Positions 1-9,243 of a stretch of DNA of 64,000 nt are shown piece after piece (the first letter of the stretch is position 1; each line of letters opens with the position of its first letter). The notes under the pieces are model-generated. The model ran no database searches, was not told where the DNA came from, and worked only from the letters and a program-made list of their open reading frames with translations. The stretch is from Bacteroidota bacterium (GTDB lineage Bacteria > Bacteroidota > Bacteroidia > Chitinophagales > Chitinophagaceae). A program made the translations under genes and the position numbers. Where the stretch lies: NCBI GenBank assembly GCA_016711825.1, contig JADJSG010000007.1, positions 124,001 through 188,000 on the forward strand. Reading direction: 5' to 3'.

Positions 1-3000
1 TGTTCACACTCTTTCTTGTCGGGTTTGGCATTTATTCCATAAAGAATTTGCCTATTGATGCTTTGCCTGACATTACAAATAATCAGGTGCAAATTATCAC
101 GACCGCCCCTACATTGGCAAGTCAGGAAGTAGAGCAGTTAATTACCTATCCCATTGAACAGACCATAAAAACAGTCCCCAATTTAGTTGAACTACGAAGC
201 ATCTCACGTTTCGGTTTATCGGTTGTTACTGTCGTATTTAACGAGGAGACAGATATTTTTTGGGCAAGGGAACAAATTTTTCAGCGTATAAAAGAAGCGG
301 AAGAGCTCATTCCGAAATATGTAGGTTCGCCTTCGCTCGCACCCATCAGCACAGGTTTAGGTGAAATATATCAATACGATGTATATGCCAAACCGGGCTA
401 CGAAGATAAATATTCATCCACCGAACTTCGTACCATACAAGACTGGATTATTATTCCACAACTGCAAGGAGTAAAAGGTGTAGCAGAGGTAAGTACCTGG
501 GGAGGTTCATCAAAGCAATATGAAATTGCAGTGGACCCAAATAAGCTAAATAGTCTTGGGACTACAACGACTGAAATATTTGATGCAGTAGAAAAAAACA
601 ATCAGAATACAGGCGGAGCCTATATTGAAAAAGATAATCTGGCCTATGCAATACGTGGTGTGGGAATGGCAAATGGTATAAAGGATATAGAGAATATAGT
701 GGTAAAAAATAGACAGGGGGCACCCATTTTAATTCGCGATGTAGCAACTGTGCAGGAAGGAACGGCTATAAAATATGGAGCTGTTACCAAAGATGGAAAA
801 GGAGAAATAGTTGGAGGATTAGTCCTCATGCTGAAAGGAGAAAACTCAAGTGAAGTGGTAAAGGCTGTAAAGGAACGTATGATACAAATCAACAAATCGT
901 TGCCTGAAGGCGTGGCAGCAGAAGCCTTTATTGACAGAAGTAAATTAGTGAATAATGCAATAAGTACTGTTGTTACCAATCTAATAGAAGGCGCATTAAT
1001 TGTCATCTTTGTTTTAGTGTTATTTTTGGGAAATTTAAGGGCAGGGCTAATAGTTGCTTCAGTTATTCCATTATCAATGTTGTTTGCTGTTATCATGATG
1101 AATGCCTTTGGAGTGAGCGGAAATTTAATGAGTTTAGGAGCTATTGATTTTGGTATCATAGTAGACGGTGCTGTTATTATTGTAGAAGCTACGATGCATC
1201 ACCTTTTCAAATTGCAACGGAAAAATTCATTGACACAAAGTGAAATGGATAAAGAGGTATTTATTTCTGCGTCTAAAATAAGAAGCAGCGCAGCATTTGG
1301 AGAAATCATTATCCTCATTGTATATCTTCCAATTTTAGCATTGGTAGGTGTTGAAGGTAAAATGTTTACTCCTATGGCAAAAACAGTTGGATTTGCAATA
1401 GCTGGGGCATTTATATTATCACTCACATATGTTCCGATGGTAAGCAGCTTATTTCTTTCAAAAAAGACAATACACAAAGAAAATTTAAGTGACAAAATGA
1501 TGCGCTTTTTTGAGAACTTATATACTCCACTGCTGAATAAGGCACTTAGATTAAAAGTTATAGTATTAGCTGCTACACTATTACTTTTTATCGTTGCTAT
1601 CTTGGTTTATAGGTCACTGGGAGGAGAATTTATGCCTAAATTAGATGAAGGTGATTTAGCTATAAATTCAACCATCATGACAGGAAGCTCGCTATCGCAA
1701 ATGATTTATACCACAACACAATATGAAAAAATGATAAAAGCAAAATTTCCTGAAGTGAAAAATATTGTAAGTAAAATTGGCAGTGGTGAAATTCCTACGG
1801 ACCCTATGCCGATTGAAAGCGGGGATTTGATTATTACACTGAAAGACAGAAAAGAATGGAAAACAAACGAAACTACTGAAGAGCTTGGAGAAAGAATAAA
1901 AAAGGAAATGATGAAAATTCCGGGTGCAAATATTGAAGTTTCACAGCCTATTCAAATGCGTTTTAATGAACTAATGACAGGCAGCAGAAGTGATATTGCT
2001 ATCAAAATATTTGGTGATGATTTGGATATTCTTTCTTCTAAAGCAAATGAACTAATGAAATCTATAAAAGGTATCGAAGGTATAGGTGATTTGAAGGCGG
2101 AGACTGTAACCGGATTACCTCAGATAACCATAAAGTATGACTATAATAAAATTGCACTTTATGGTCTTAATATAGTAGATTTAAATAAAATTGTCCGAAG
2201 CTCTTTTGCGGGAGAAAGCGCAGGTAAAATATATGAAGGAAGCAAGCGGTTTGACATTGTGGTCCGTTTGCAAAAAGATATGCGAACAGATATTTCTGAC
2301 GTATCTAATTTATATATCCCCTTACCAGATGGCAATCAGGTTCCACTTTCACAAGTGGCAACTGTGAGTTATGAACTTGGCCCGGTGCAGGTAAGCAGAG
2401 AAGATGGAAAACGAAGAATAGTGGTTGGCCTAAATGTGAGGGGCAGGGATATAAAAAGTGTTGTAGAAGAAATTCAGCATCATTTGGATAAAACGTATAA
2501 ACTCCCAGCTGGTTATTACCTGACTTATGGTGGTACATTCAAAAATTTGCAGGAAGCAAACCAACGACTTTCTATTGCAGTACCAGTTGCTTTAGTATTG
2601 ATATTCGTACTTTTATTTTTTACATTTAATAGTATGAAACAAGCTACCTTAATTTTTGTAGCCATTCCATTATCAGCTATCGGTGGAGTGTTTGCCTTAT
2701 GGCTGCGGGATATGCCTTTTAGTATTTCAGCAGGTATTGGGTTTATTGCCTTGTTCGGTGTAGCTGTATTAAATGGTATAGTTTTAATTGCTTACTTTAA
2801 TCAGTTAAAAGCTGAAGGGAATGATGACCCTATCCAAAGGGTCATACAAGGAACTAAAACCCGCTTGCGCCCTGTATTAATGACTGCTTTTGTGGCATCT
2901 TTAGGATTCCTGCCTATGGCTCTTTCAAATGGTAGCGGAGCAGAAGTGCAAAAGCCCTTGGCTACCGTAGTTATTGGTGGCTTGATTTCCGCAACTTTTT

Positions 3001-4271
3001 TAACGCTCATAGTTTTACCCATTTTGTATTTAATTTTTGAAAAGGGCATGAAACGAAATAAGAAAATACTGATTCAAAAAATATCTATTGTTATGCTGTT
3101 TTTATTCATAACAAATTTTGCAAAAGCTCAACAAACAATTTCTTTGTATGAAGCCATTGACTTAGCAAAAAAGAATAACAAGGAACTACAAATTAGCGAT
3201 GTAGAAATAGAGAAACAACGAATTTTAAAAGGAGCTTCATTTGAAACTGACCCAGCGCAAATTCAATATCAGGGTGGCCAGTTCAATACAAAAGCTTACG
3301 ACCATAATGTTAGTATTCAGCAATATTTCCCCTTAGGGAAACTCAGCAAAGCTAATAAAGCATTACAGAATGACCTCATAATACTGGCCGAAAAGAGAAA
3401 ATCATTGCAGGCTTACGAAATTGAAAAAGCAGTTACACTTTCTTATTACCAATATCTCTATGGAGATTACCTGCTTTCACTAAATAAAGAATTGGATAGT
3501 GTGTATGCCAAATTTTTGAAGAACGCAGAATTGCGGTTTAAAACTGGTGAAAGCGGTAAAATAGAAGTGCTTGGAGCAAAAGCCAAAAAGAAAGAAATAG
3601 AAATTACGCAAAAACAATTAGCGTATGACTTAATGATGTATAAAAGCCAGTTCAATTATTTTTTACAAAGTAAAAATGAAAATATACCTTCTTCAGTTGC
3701 ATTAAAATATAATGTAAATGACAACGATACACTTCGTTATCAAAACATACTGATTGATATTCAAAATCAGAAATATGATGTAATTAAGAAGGAAAATGAT
3801 ATTCTGAATGCTAAAAAACAACCAAAATTAGGAATAGGTTATTTTGCTCAAAGTATAGATAAACAGTTTTATTATCAGGGGTTTACAGCCGGTGTACAGG
3901 TTCCCCTGTTTAACAAAGCCAACAGAGCAAGAATAGAAGCTAATAACCTCACTAAAAAACAATACAATTTACTATCGGAGCAATACAACCTGCAAACACA
4001 AAATATGCGGACCCAGCGAAGAGCTGAATATCTCAAACAAGCAGAGGGCTTAAATTATTATGAAAATGAAGGTTTGCAATATGCAAATGAAATTATACAA
4101 ACAGCACAAAAAAGTTTTGCAAACGGCGATATGAGCTATTGGATTTACATCAATTTTTTAAATCAGGCAATTGATATTAAAAAACAATATGCAGAAGCTA
4201 TAAACGAATATAACAGAAGTGCCATTGAATTACAATATCAATCAATAAAATTATTATCAAATGAAAATTAA
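1..4271 (+). CDS. CusA/CzcA-type heavy-metal RND efflux pump fused to a TolC/CzcC-like outer-membrane factor (5'-truncated)
   Basis: Proton-driven efflux of divalent or monovalent heavy metals across both membranes. The frame is open to the left edge (first full codon at base 3), so the true start lies roughly 20 codons outside. The RND part runs to about base 3040. Its TM4 segment near 1138-1190 carries the heavy-metal RND signature DFGIIVDG with the proton-relay Asp, and the early LPIDALPDITN motif is typical of CzcA. From base 3048 an in-frame Met followed by Lys/Arg, a hydrophobic stretch and AKAQ reads as a complete signal peptide. The rest (to 4271) has the helical, Gln/Asn/Lys-rich character of an outer-membrane factor. 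I recall such A-C fusions from other Bacteroidota. It overlaps the adaptor gene by 11 bases. Metal specificity cannot be read from the sequence. Confidence 0.9.
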   Translation, partial: FTLFLVGFGIYSIKNLPIDALPDITNNQVQIITTAPTLASQEVEQLITYPIEQTIKTVPNLVELRSISRFGLSVVTVVFNEETDIFWAREQIFQRIKEAEELIPKYVGSPSLAPISTGLGEIYQYDVYAKPGYEDKYSSTELRTIQDWIIIPQLQGVKGVAEVSTWGGSSKQYEIAVDPNKLNSLGTTTTEIFDAVEKNNQNTGGAYIEKDNLAYAIRGVGMANGIKDIENIVVKNRQGAPILIRDVATVQEGTAIKYGAVTKDGKGEIVGGLVLMLKGENSSEVVKAVKERMIQINKSLPEGVAAEAFIDRSKLVNNAISTVVTNLIEGALIVIFVLVLFLGNLRAGLIVASVIPLSMLFAVIMMNAFGVSGNLMSLGAIDFGIIVDGAVIIVEATMHHLFKLQRKNSLTQSEMDKEVFISASKIRSSAAFGEIIILIVYLPILALVGVEGKMFTPMAKTVGFAIAGAFILSLTYVPMVSSLFLSKKTIHKENLSDKMMRFFENLYTPLLNKALRLKVIVLAATLLLFIVAILVYRSLGGEFMPKLDEGDLAINSTIMTGSSLSQMIYTTTQYEKMIKAKFPEVKNIVSKIGSGEIPTDPMPIESGDLIITLKDRKEWKTNETTEELGERIKKEMMKIPGANIEVSQPIQMRFNELMTGSRSDIAIKIFGDDLDILSSKANELMKSIKGIEGIGDLKAETVTGLPQITIKYDYNKIALYGLNIVDLNKIVRSSFAGESAGKIYEGSKRFDIVVRLQKDMRTDISDVSNLYIPLPDGNQVPLSQVATVSYELGPVQVSREDGKRRIVVGLNVRGRDIKSVVEEIQHHLDKTYKLPAGYYLTYGGTFKNLQEANQRLSIAVPVALVLIFVLLFFTFNSMKQATLIFVAIPLSAIGGVFALWLRDMPFSISAGIGFIALFGVAVLNGIVLIAYFNQLKAEGNDDPIQRVIQGTKTRLRPVLMTAFVASLGFLPMALSNGSGAEVQKPLATVVIGGLISATFLTLIVLPILYLIFEKGMKRNKKILIQKISIVMLFLFITNFAKAQQTISLYEAIDLAKKNNKELQISDVEIEKQRILKGASFETDPAQIQYQGGQFNTKAYDHNVSIQQYFPLGKLSKANKALQNDLIILAEKRKSLQAYEIEKAVTLSYYQYLYGDYLLSLNKELDSVYAKFLKNAELRFKTGESGKIEVLGAKAKKKEIEITQKQLAYDLMMYKSQFNYFLQSKNENIPSSVALKYNVNDNDTLRYQNILIDIQNQKYDVIKKENDILNAKKQPKLGIGYFAQSIDKQFYYQGFTAGVQVPLFNKANRARIEANNLTKKQYNLLSEQYNLQTQNMRTQRRAEYLKQAEGLNYYENEGLQYANEIIQTAQKSFANGDMSYWIYINFLNQAIDIKKQYAEAINEYNRSAIELQYQSIKLLSNEN

Positions 4272-5541
4272 AATAAATAAGACAACATGCATTATAATAG
4301 CCATCATAGGACTATTCTTTTCAACTTCATGTGGAAACAAGAAAGCAGATTCTGTAAAAGAAGAAGAAAAAACAGAAAAAAAAGAAGGTGACCATACCGG
4401 TGAGCATGAGGACGAAATAGCACTTACACTGGAACAATATAAAGCTGTTCAAATCGAAACCGGCACAATAGAAATGCGAAACCTGAATGCTGTAGTAAAG
4501 GCTAATGGATACACCAGTGTACCCCCCCAAAACAATGCTAATGCCTCATCACTAATGGGTGGTGTAATTCAGGATATATATGTATTAGAGGGCACTTATG
4601 TGACTAAGGGAAAAGTGCTGGCTTCTATAAAAAATCTGGAGATTATTGAAATACAGGAGGAGTATAAAACTTCTATTGCCAGTATTGAATACTTAGAACT
4701 GGAATATCAGCGTCAAAAATCCCTGACAGATGAAAATGTCAATGCAAAAAAAATATTTCAGGAAGTAAAATCCAAATTAGCAATGGAACGTGCACGGGCG
4801 CAAAGTGCTAAAAGCAAATTAGATGCCTTACATGTTGGCACAAATTCAAACGGTGGCACTTTTCCTGTCCTCTCACCTATCAATGGTTATGTAGGAAAAA
4901 TATTTATCAATAAAGGAGCCTATGCAGAAGTTGGGAAACCGCTTTTTGAAGTAGTGGATAATACCCAGATGCACCTCGACCTGAATGTGTATGAAAAAGA
5001 TTTATTCAAAATAAAGGAAGGTCAAACTGTAGATGTAGTACTTACAAATCAAAATAACAAATCCATCAAAGCAACTATTTTTGGTATCAACAAATCATTT
5101 TCTAATGAGAGCAAAACAGTGGCTGTACATTCACGCATAAACAGCAATGATGTAAAAGGACTTATAGCAGGCATGTATGTTTCTGCAAATATCAATGTAG
5201 TAAATGTATATGTAAAGGCTGTACCAAAAGAAGCGGTAGTCAAGGAAGGTGAAAAATATTATATCTTTATTGAAGAAGGGGAAGAGGAACGAGTTATAGA
5301 AGAAGAAGGGCCACATGAACACAATGATAAAGATGCACATAAACATACTGACGATGGCAAAGTAGAAAAGAAAGAAAAAGTAATCGCATTTAAACCTGTG
5401 GAAGTGGTGCCGGGAACAACTGATTTAGGCTATACCGAAATATCCGTGATAGGAGAACTGCCCGCAAACGCGAAAGTGGTTATTAAAGGAGCATTTTATT
5501 TATTGTCAACAAAAGTTGGTGGAGGCGAGCATGTACATTAA
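4261..5541 (+). CDS. CzcB/CusB-like periplasmic adaptor (membrane fusion) lipoprotein
   Basis: Periplasmic adaptor linking the RND pump to the outer-membrane factor. The protein has 426 residues. The N-terminal hydrophobic segment ends in a lipobox (FSTSC, Cys24). His/Glu-rich patches lie at about residues 45-55 (HTGEHEDE) and about 350-370 (HEHNDKDAHKH), plausible metal-binding or chaperone segments. Between them come the lipoyl/barrel-sandwich halves around a short alpha-hairpin (YKTSIASIEYLELEYQRQ region), then a beta-barrel domain. The start codon lies inside the 3' end of the pump gene, so the two are translationally coupled and belong to one operon. Confidence 0.9.
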   Translation: MKIKINKTTCIIIAIIGLFFSTSCGNKKADSVKEEEKTEKKEGDHTGEHEDEIALTLEQYKAVQIETGTIEMRNLNAVVKANGYTSVPPQNNANASSLMGGVIQDIYVLEGTYVTKGKVLASIKNLEIIEIQEEYKTSIASIEYLELEYQRQKSLTDENVNAKKIFQEVKSKLAMERARAQSAKSKLDALHVGTNSNGGTFPVLSPINGYVGKIFINKGAYAEVGKPLFEVVDNTQMHLDLNVYEKDLFKIKEGQTVDVVLTNQNNKSIKATIFGINKSFSNESKTVAVHSRINSNDVKGLIAGMYVSANINVVNVYVKAVPKEAVVKEGEKYYIFIEEGEEERVIEEEGPHEHNDKDAHKHTDDGKVEKKEKVIAFKPVEVVPGTTDLGYTEISVIGELPANAKVVIKGAFYLLSTKVGGGEHVH

Positions 5542-5577
5542 TTTTATATCTTATAACAAAAAAAATAACAACAAAAA

Positions 5578-5946
5578 ATGAACAAGCAAATCTTAACGAC
5601 AATCGCAATCTTATTGATAAGTACAATTTCTTTATTTGCTCAAGAAAATAAAAAGCATAAATCAAATAAAAAAACAATTACTATTAAAACAAAAATCTTT
5701 TGTGACCATTGTGTAAAATGTGAAAGTTGCAAAGCAAGGGTAGAAAACAAAGTATATGAATTAAAAGGTATCCGTTCGGTAGAAATGATTCCAAAGAACG
5801 AAACAATTCACGTCATTTTTAATCCTAAATTCGTTACAGCACAAAAAATCAAAGAACAGGTCGCTTCTACAGGTTATGACGCTGATGAAATAAAAGCAAC
5901 AAAAGAACAAATTGCAGGTTTGGATGACTGTTGTCAAAAGCGATAA
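5578..5946 (+). CDS. Periplasmic heavy-metal-associated (HMA/MerP-like) protein
   Basis: A 122-residue secreted protein with a signal peptide (about 1-21, ending LFAQ) and one HMA-type ferredoxin-like fold. The metal loop is unusual: Cys42-x-His-Cys45, Cys48 and Cys51 replace the simple CxxC, and the protein ends with a second cluster (DDCCQKR). It follows the adaptor gene by 36 bases on the same strand. A role in capturing or delivering metal to the efflux pump or to the ATPase downstream is inference. The ATPase lacks its own HMA domain, so this protein may stand in for it. It could also be called MerP-like or CopZ-like; the metal is unknown. Confidence 0.8.
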   Translation: MNKQILTTIAILLISTISLFAQENKKHKSNKKTITIKTKIFCDHCVKCESCKARVENKVYELKGIRSVEMIPKNETIHVIFNPKFVTAQKIKEQVASTGYDADEIKATKEQIAGLDDCCQKR

Positions 5947-5976
5947 ACATTAACAATGTATATTATTCATACTACA

Positions 5977-5984
5977 TACCTTTG
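5977..5984 (+). promoter_or_regulatory. Candidate -7 element (TACCTTTG) for the leader transcript
   Basis: An exact match to the Bacteroidota -7 consensus TAnnTTTG, 31 bases after the HMA gene stop. A start site near 5990 would lie just before the small ORF at 6005. No good TTG stands at the -33 position, so it may be weak or activator-dependent. Confidence 0.45.
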
Positions 5985-6004
5985 CATTCTAAATTTTATA
6001 AATA

Positions 6005-6085
6005 ATGAAGATGAACAGAATGAATTGCTGGAAATGTGTAATGATGCTTGCCTCCATTTTAGGAATGGCAAGTGCAATCATATAA
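6005..6085 (+). CDS. Small Met/Cys-rich leader ORF (26 codons) upstream of the metal ATPase
   Basis: A 26-codon ORF (ATG AAG ATG ... ATC ATA TAA) encoding MKMNRMNCWKC, then a hydrophobic tail ending ASAII. Seven of 26 residues are Met, and two Cys form a CxxC. It sits between a TAnnTTTG promoter match and a strong intrinsic terminator (6115-6144) just before the P-type ATPase start. Two readings are possible: a regulatory leader peptide, or a tiny metal-binding membrane peptide. No homologue is known to me. The overlapping 65-codon frame (5956-6153) runs through the terminator and is less likely. Confidence 0.45.
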   Translation: MKMNRMNCWKCVMMLASILGMASAII

Positions 6086-6114
6086 CAGTATATCAAAAAA
6101 CTATAATGATAGAG

Positions 6115-6144
6115 AGGTTGTGGGAATATCCACAACCTTTTTTT
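6115..6144 (+). terminator. Intrinsic terminator / possible attenuator upstream of the P-type ATPase
   Basis: A perfect 9-bp stem (AGGTTGTGG 6115-6123 with CCACAACCT 6130-6138), a 6-nt loop, and a run of seven T ending at 6144. It ends 24 bases before the ATPase start, too close for a separate promoter between them. The ATPase should therefore depend on read-through or antitermination. Confidence 0.8.
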
Positions 6145-6168
6145 AGTAACTAATCCTAAAAAAAATAA

Positions 6169-8202
6169 ATGATGCACAAGCACACATACGATGCTCAAGG
6201 CAAGCAACTTTGCTGCACACAGGAAGAAAAAATATATCAAAAAGCCAACGCATCTGAATTATTAGACGAAGAGCATACAGAACATGACGAACATAATCAT
6301 GGAGAGGTAGATATACAGAGTACAGAAGAAAATAAACAGACTACATTTCAAATGTTTTTGCCTTCTCTTATCAGTAGTCTTTTATTAATTGCAGCAATTG
6401 TATTAGATAATTATATCAAACCAGAATGGTTCACAAACAACATACGTTTAGTATGGTATATTGTTGCCTATCTTCCGGTAGGTTTCCCGGTAATAAAAGA
6501 AGCTTTTGGGAGCATAAAAGAAGGAAAGATTTTTTCCGAGTTCTTACTAATGTGTATTGCAACCATTGGGGCATTTGCCATAGCTGAATATCCTGAAGGA
6601 GTTGCAGTAATGCTATTCTATACTATAGGGGAAGTCTTTCAAACCTTAGCGGTAAAAAGGGCAAAGAAAAATATCAAATCCCTATTGGACCAGCGACCTG
6701 ATGAGGTCACGATTTTACAAAATAATCAGCCGAAAACTATCAAAGCAGAATCAGTGAACATTGGTGATATTATACAACTAAAGGCGGGTGAAAAATTAGG
6801 ACTGGATGGAGAATTACTCACAGAATCTGCCTCTTTCAATACGGCTGCACTTACTGGAGAAAGCAAACCTGATACCAAAGCCAAAGGAGAAACAGTATTG
6901 GCCGGCATGATAAATTTAAATACAGTTGCTCAGGTAAAAGTCACAACCGCATACGTTGACAGTAAACTTTCAAAGATTTTAGAAATGGTCCAAACAGCCA
7001 CTGCCCAAAAGGCACCAACTGAATTGTTCATTCGTAAGTTTGCAAAAATTTATACCCCTATCGTTGTTTTCTTAGCTGTAGCAATTTGTTTTCTCCCAAT
7101 GGCATTTGCTGATAATTACATATTTAAAGAATGGCTATACAGGGCATTGGTTTTTCTGGTTATTTCCTGCCCTTGTGCATTGGTTATTTCTATCCCATTG
7201 GGTTACTTCGGCGGTATAGGTGCAGCCAGTAAGAAAGGCATCTTATTTAAAGGCAGTAATTTTTTAGATATTCTCGCTAAAATACAAAACGTAGTGATGG
7301 ATAAAACTGGCACTATGACAGAGGGAATTTTCAAAGTACAGGAAGTAAATATCAAACCCGAGTTTAATAAGAATGAGATATTGCAAATAGTAAACGTATT
7401 GGAAAACCAGAGTACTCATCCTGTAGCAACAGCTATTCATGAGCATGTGGGTAAATTAAATACAGAAATAAAACTAAATAATGTTGAAGAAATTGCGGGG
7501 CATGGCTTAAAAGCAGAAATTAACAGCAAAGAAATTTTAGTTGGGAATTTTAAATTGATGGATAAATATTCAATCAAATATGATATAAACCCTGATAGTA
7601 TTGTTTATACCTTAATTGCTATTGCTTACGACAAAAAGTATGCAGGTTATATAACTATTGCTGATAGCATTAAGGAAGATGCACAGGATGCAGTAAACAG
7701 GTTGCATAGTATGAATGTAAAAACTACTATGTTAAGTGGTGATAAAACTAATGTTGCAAAATTTGTAGCAGATCAATTAGGAATAGACAATGTATTTGGA
7801 GATTTGCTACCTGAAGATAAAGTAAACAAGATAAAAGAAATAAAAGTCCGAAATGAAACTGTGGCATTTGTTGGTGATGGAGTTAACGATGCACCTGTAG
7901 TAGCTTTAAGCGATGTAGGAATTGCAATGGGAGGATTAGGAAGTGATGCAACAATTGAAACCGCCGATGTAGTAATTCAAGATGATAAACCGAGCAAAAT
8001 TGCAATGGCTATAAACATAGGCAAACAAACGAAAAAAATAGTTTGGCAAAATATAATTCTTGCATTTACAGTAAAGGCAATAGTTTTAATTCTCGGAGCA
8101 GGTGGATTAGCTACTATGTGGGAAGCAGTCTTTGCAGATGTAGGAGTTGCATTATTAGCTATTCTCAATGCTGTAAGGATACAGCGAATGAAATTTGACT
8201 GA
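6169..8202 (+). CDS. P1B-type heavy-metal-transporting ATPase (Zn/Cd/Pb subgroup)
   Basis: ATP-driven metal export across the inner membrane; 677 residues. Visible motifs, in order: the CPC metal site in TM6 (Cys334-Pro-Cys336), the phosphorylation loop DKTGTMTEG (Asp378), an HP locus in the nucleotide domain (STHPVATAI), GDGVNDAP near 569 in the hinge, and a TM8 FADVG with Asp657. The FADVG motif places it in the Zn/Cd/Pb branch rather than the Cu branch. The N-terminus has no HMA domain. Instead it carries Cys15-Cys16 and His/Glu-rich HTEHDEHNH. An ATG immediately after the first Met is an alternative start. It is transcribed behind the leader ORF and terminator. Confidence 0.93.
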   Translation: MMHKHTYDAQGKQLCCTQEEKIYQKANASELLDEEHTEHDEHNHGEVDIQSTEENKQTTFQMFLPSLISSLLLIAAIVLDNYIKPEWFTNNIRLVWYIVAYLPVGFPVIKEAFGSIKEGKIFSEFLLMCIATIGAFAIAEYPEGVAVMLFYTIGEVFQTLAVKRAKKNIKSLLDQRPDEVTILQNNQPKTIKAESVNIGDIIQLKAGEKLGLDGELLTESASFNTAALTGESKPDTKAKGETVLAGMINLNTVAQVKVTTAYVDSKLSKILEMVQTATAQKAPTELFIRKFAKIYTPIVVFLAVAICFLPMAFADNYIFKEWLYRALVFLVISCPCALVISIPLGYFGGIGAASKKGILFKGSNFLDILAKIQNVVMDKTGTMTEGIFKVQEVNIKPEFNKNEILQIVNVLENQSTHPVATAIHEHVGKLNTEIKLNNVEEIAGHGLKAEINSKEILVGNFKLMDKYSIKYDINPDSIVYTLIAIAYDKKYAGYITIADSIKEDAQDAVNRLHSMNVKTTMLSGDKTNVAKFVADQLGIDNVFGDLLPEDKVNKIKEIKVRNETVAFVGDGVNDAPVVALSDVGIAMGGLGSDATIETADVVIQDDKPSKIAMAINIGKQTKKIVWQNIILAFTVKAIVLILGAGGLATMWEAVFADVGVALLAILNAVRIQRMKFD

Positions 8203-8278
8203 TGCTGGACTTGAACTATCCTCAGCTATTTCTCAACACTACCTGTCATTTTTTAGCAAAAAGATATAATTTCGCAAT

Positions 8279-8671
8279 ATGAAAAATTTAATAGTTTTCG
8301 CAATGTCGGTTATTTCACTACTAAGTGTGAATGGGTGCAAAAAAAAACCAGCCGCCGGATTAGGTGGTAGTGCAAATCTCAAAATAAGCGCTAAGCACCA
8401 TGGAGCCAATATAGACAGTTGCACCATATATATTAAATTTAATAGTTCAGAAGCCCCCGATAACCTATCTGACTATGACCTGAGCCAGCACCTGGCATTG
8501 GACGCAAACGGCTATAGCAATACAATTTTCAGTGGATTAAAAAAAGGTGATTATTATATTTTTGCCTACGGTTGGGACCCTGCGATTTCAGCAAACATTA
8601 AAGGCGGCATTCCTTACACCATTAAACAGGAAACAGACATTGAAACTATCATTCCGGTGACAGAAGAATAA
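8279..8671 (+). CDS. Small lipoprotein of unknown function
   Basis: 130 residues with a signal sequence and lipobox (SVNGC, Cys20) followed by KKK. The mature part is beta-rich and ends in a short acidic tail. It looks like a small beta-sandwich (carboxypeptidase-regulatory or transthyretin-like) fold with a DYYIFAYGWD strand, but I do not recognise a named family. It lies 76 bases after the ATPase on the same strand and converges with the TlpA-like gene. A link to metal handling is suggested only by position. Confidence 0.7.
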   Translation: MKNLIVFAMSVISLLSVNGCKKKPAAGLGGSANLKISAKHHGANIDSCTIYIKFNSSEAPDNLSDYDLSQHLALDANGYSNTIFSGLKKGDYYIFAYGWDPAISANIKGGIPYTIKQETDIETIIPVTEE

Positions 8672-8706
8672 AACTTATATTAGCGCAGTAAGAGTTTATT
8701 GTTTAC

Positions 8707-9204
8707 CTATTTCTTTTGACCTATTTCTTTGACCTTAGCGAAAAGTTGGTTTTCACTTCCTTCTTCATAACCAGTATGTTCAAATACAATATTACCGTTT
8801 CTGTCTACTAACATTGAATAAGGTACATTCTGAAAATTGAGTGAGCGTTTTAAATCACTGTTAGGGTCAAGGTAAACAGGAAATGTCCAGCCTTGAGATT
8901 TACTGTATGTTTTCACCATAGCAGTATTACGTGAGTCATCAATAGAAACTGCCATGTAATTAAAATCAACTTCTTTTTGCCACTCAGGTAATTTTGTCTT
9001 AATGTTTTTTATTTCCTGTTTGCACGGTATGCACCAGCAAGCCCAAAAACTTACAAGTGTGACTTTGCCTTTCTCAAATGTTTCATTGAATGGTATTTGC
9101 TTACCATTTATGTCACGGACCATTGTAGTAGGAAGCTCCTGATTTTGAGCATAAACTGTTATTGCAGAGAATAAGGCAAAGGCACTAATAAGTAATTTTC
9201 TCAT
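8707..9204 (-). CDS. TlpA-family periplasmic thioredoxin-like protein
   Basis: 165 residues: signal peptide (about 1-19, VYAQ) and a thioredoxin fold of the TlpA/ResA type. The active site is Cys58-Ile-Pro-Cys61 in the context FWACWCIPC, with an extra Cys56 two residues before it. The cis-proline loop follows (NVPYS). Such proteins keep periplasmic thiols reduced for cytochrome maturation or metalloprotein repair. It lies 39 bases downstream of the T9SS propeller gene on the same strand and is probably co-transcribed with it. Confidence 0.88.
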   Translation of the reverse strand: MRKLLISAFALFSAITVYAQNQELPTTMVRDINGKQIPFNETFEKGKVTLVSFWACWCIPCKQEIKNIKTKLPEWQKEVDFNYMAVSIDDSRNTAMVKTYSKSQGWTFPVYLDPNSDLKRSLNFQNVPYSMLVDRNGNIVFEHTGYEEGSENQLFAKVKEIGQKK

Positions 9205-9243
9205 GCGTTTACTTGTTTATATAGCTATATACCAATGTACAAA

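Noticed and set aside
644..1159. 171-codon antisense ORF and similar long minus-strand frames within the RND pump gene
   Set aside because: Shadow frames of a strongly conserved gene; no RBS or coding pattern of their own.
5956..6153. 65-codon ORF after the HMA gene
   Set aside because: It starts before the likely transcription start, runs through the terminator stem and competes with the better-placed 26-codon ORF in another frame.
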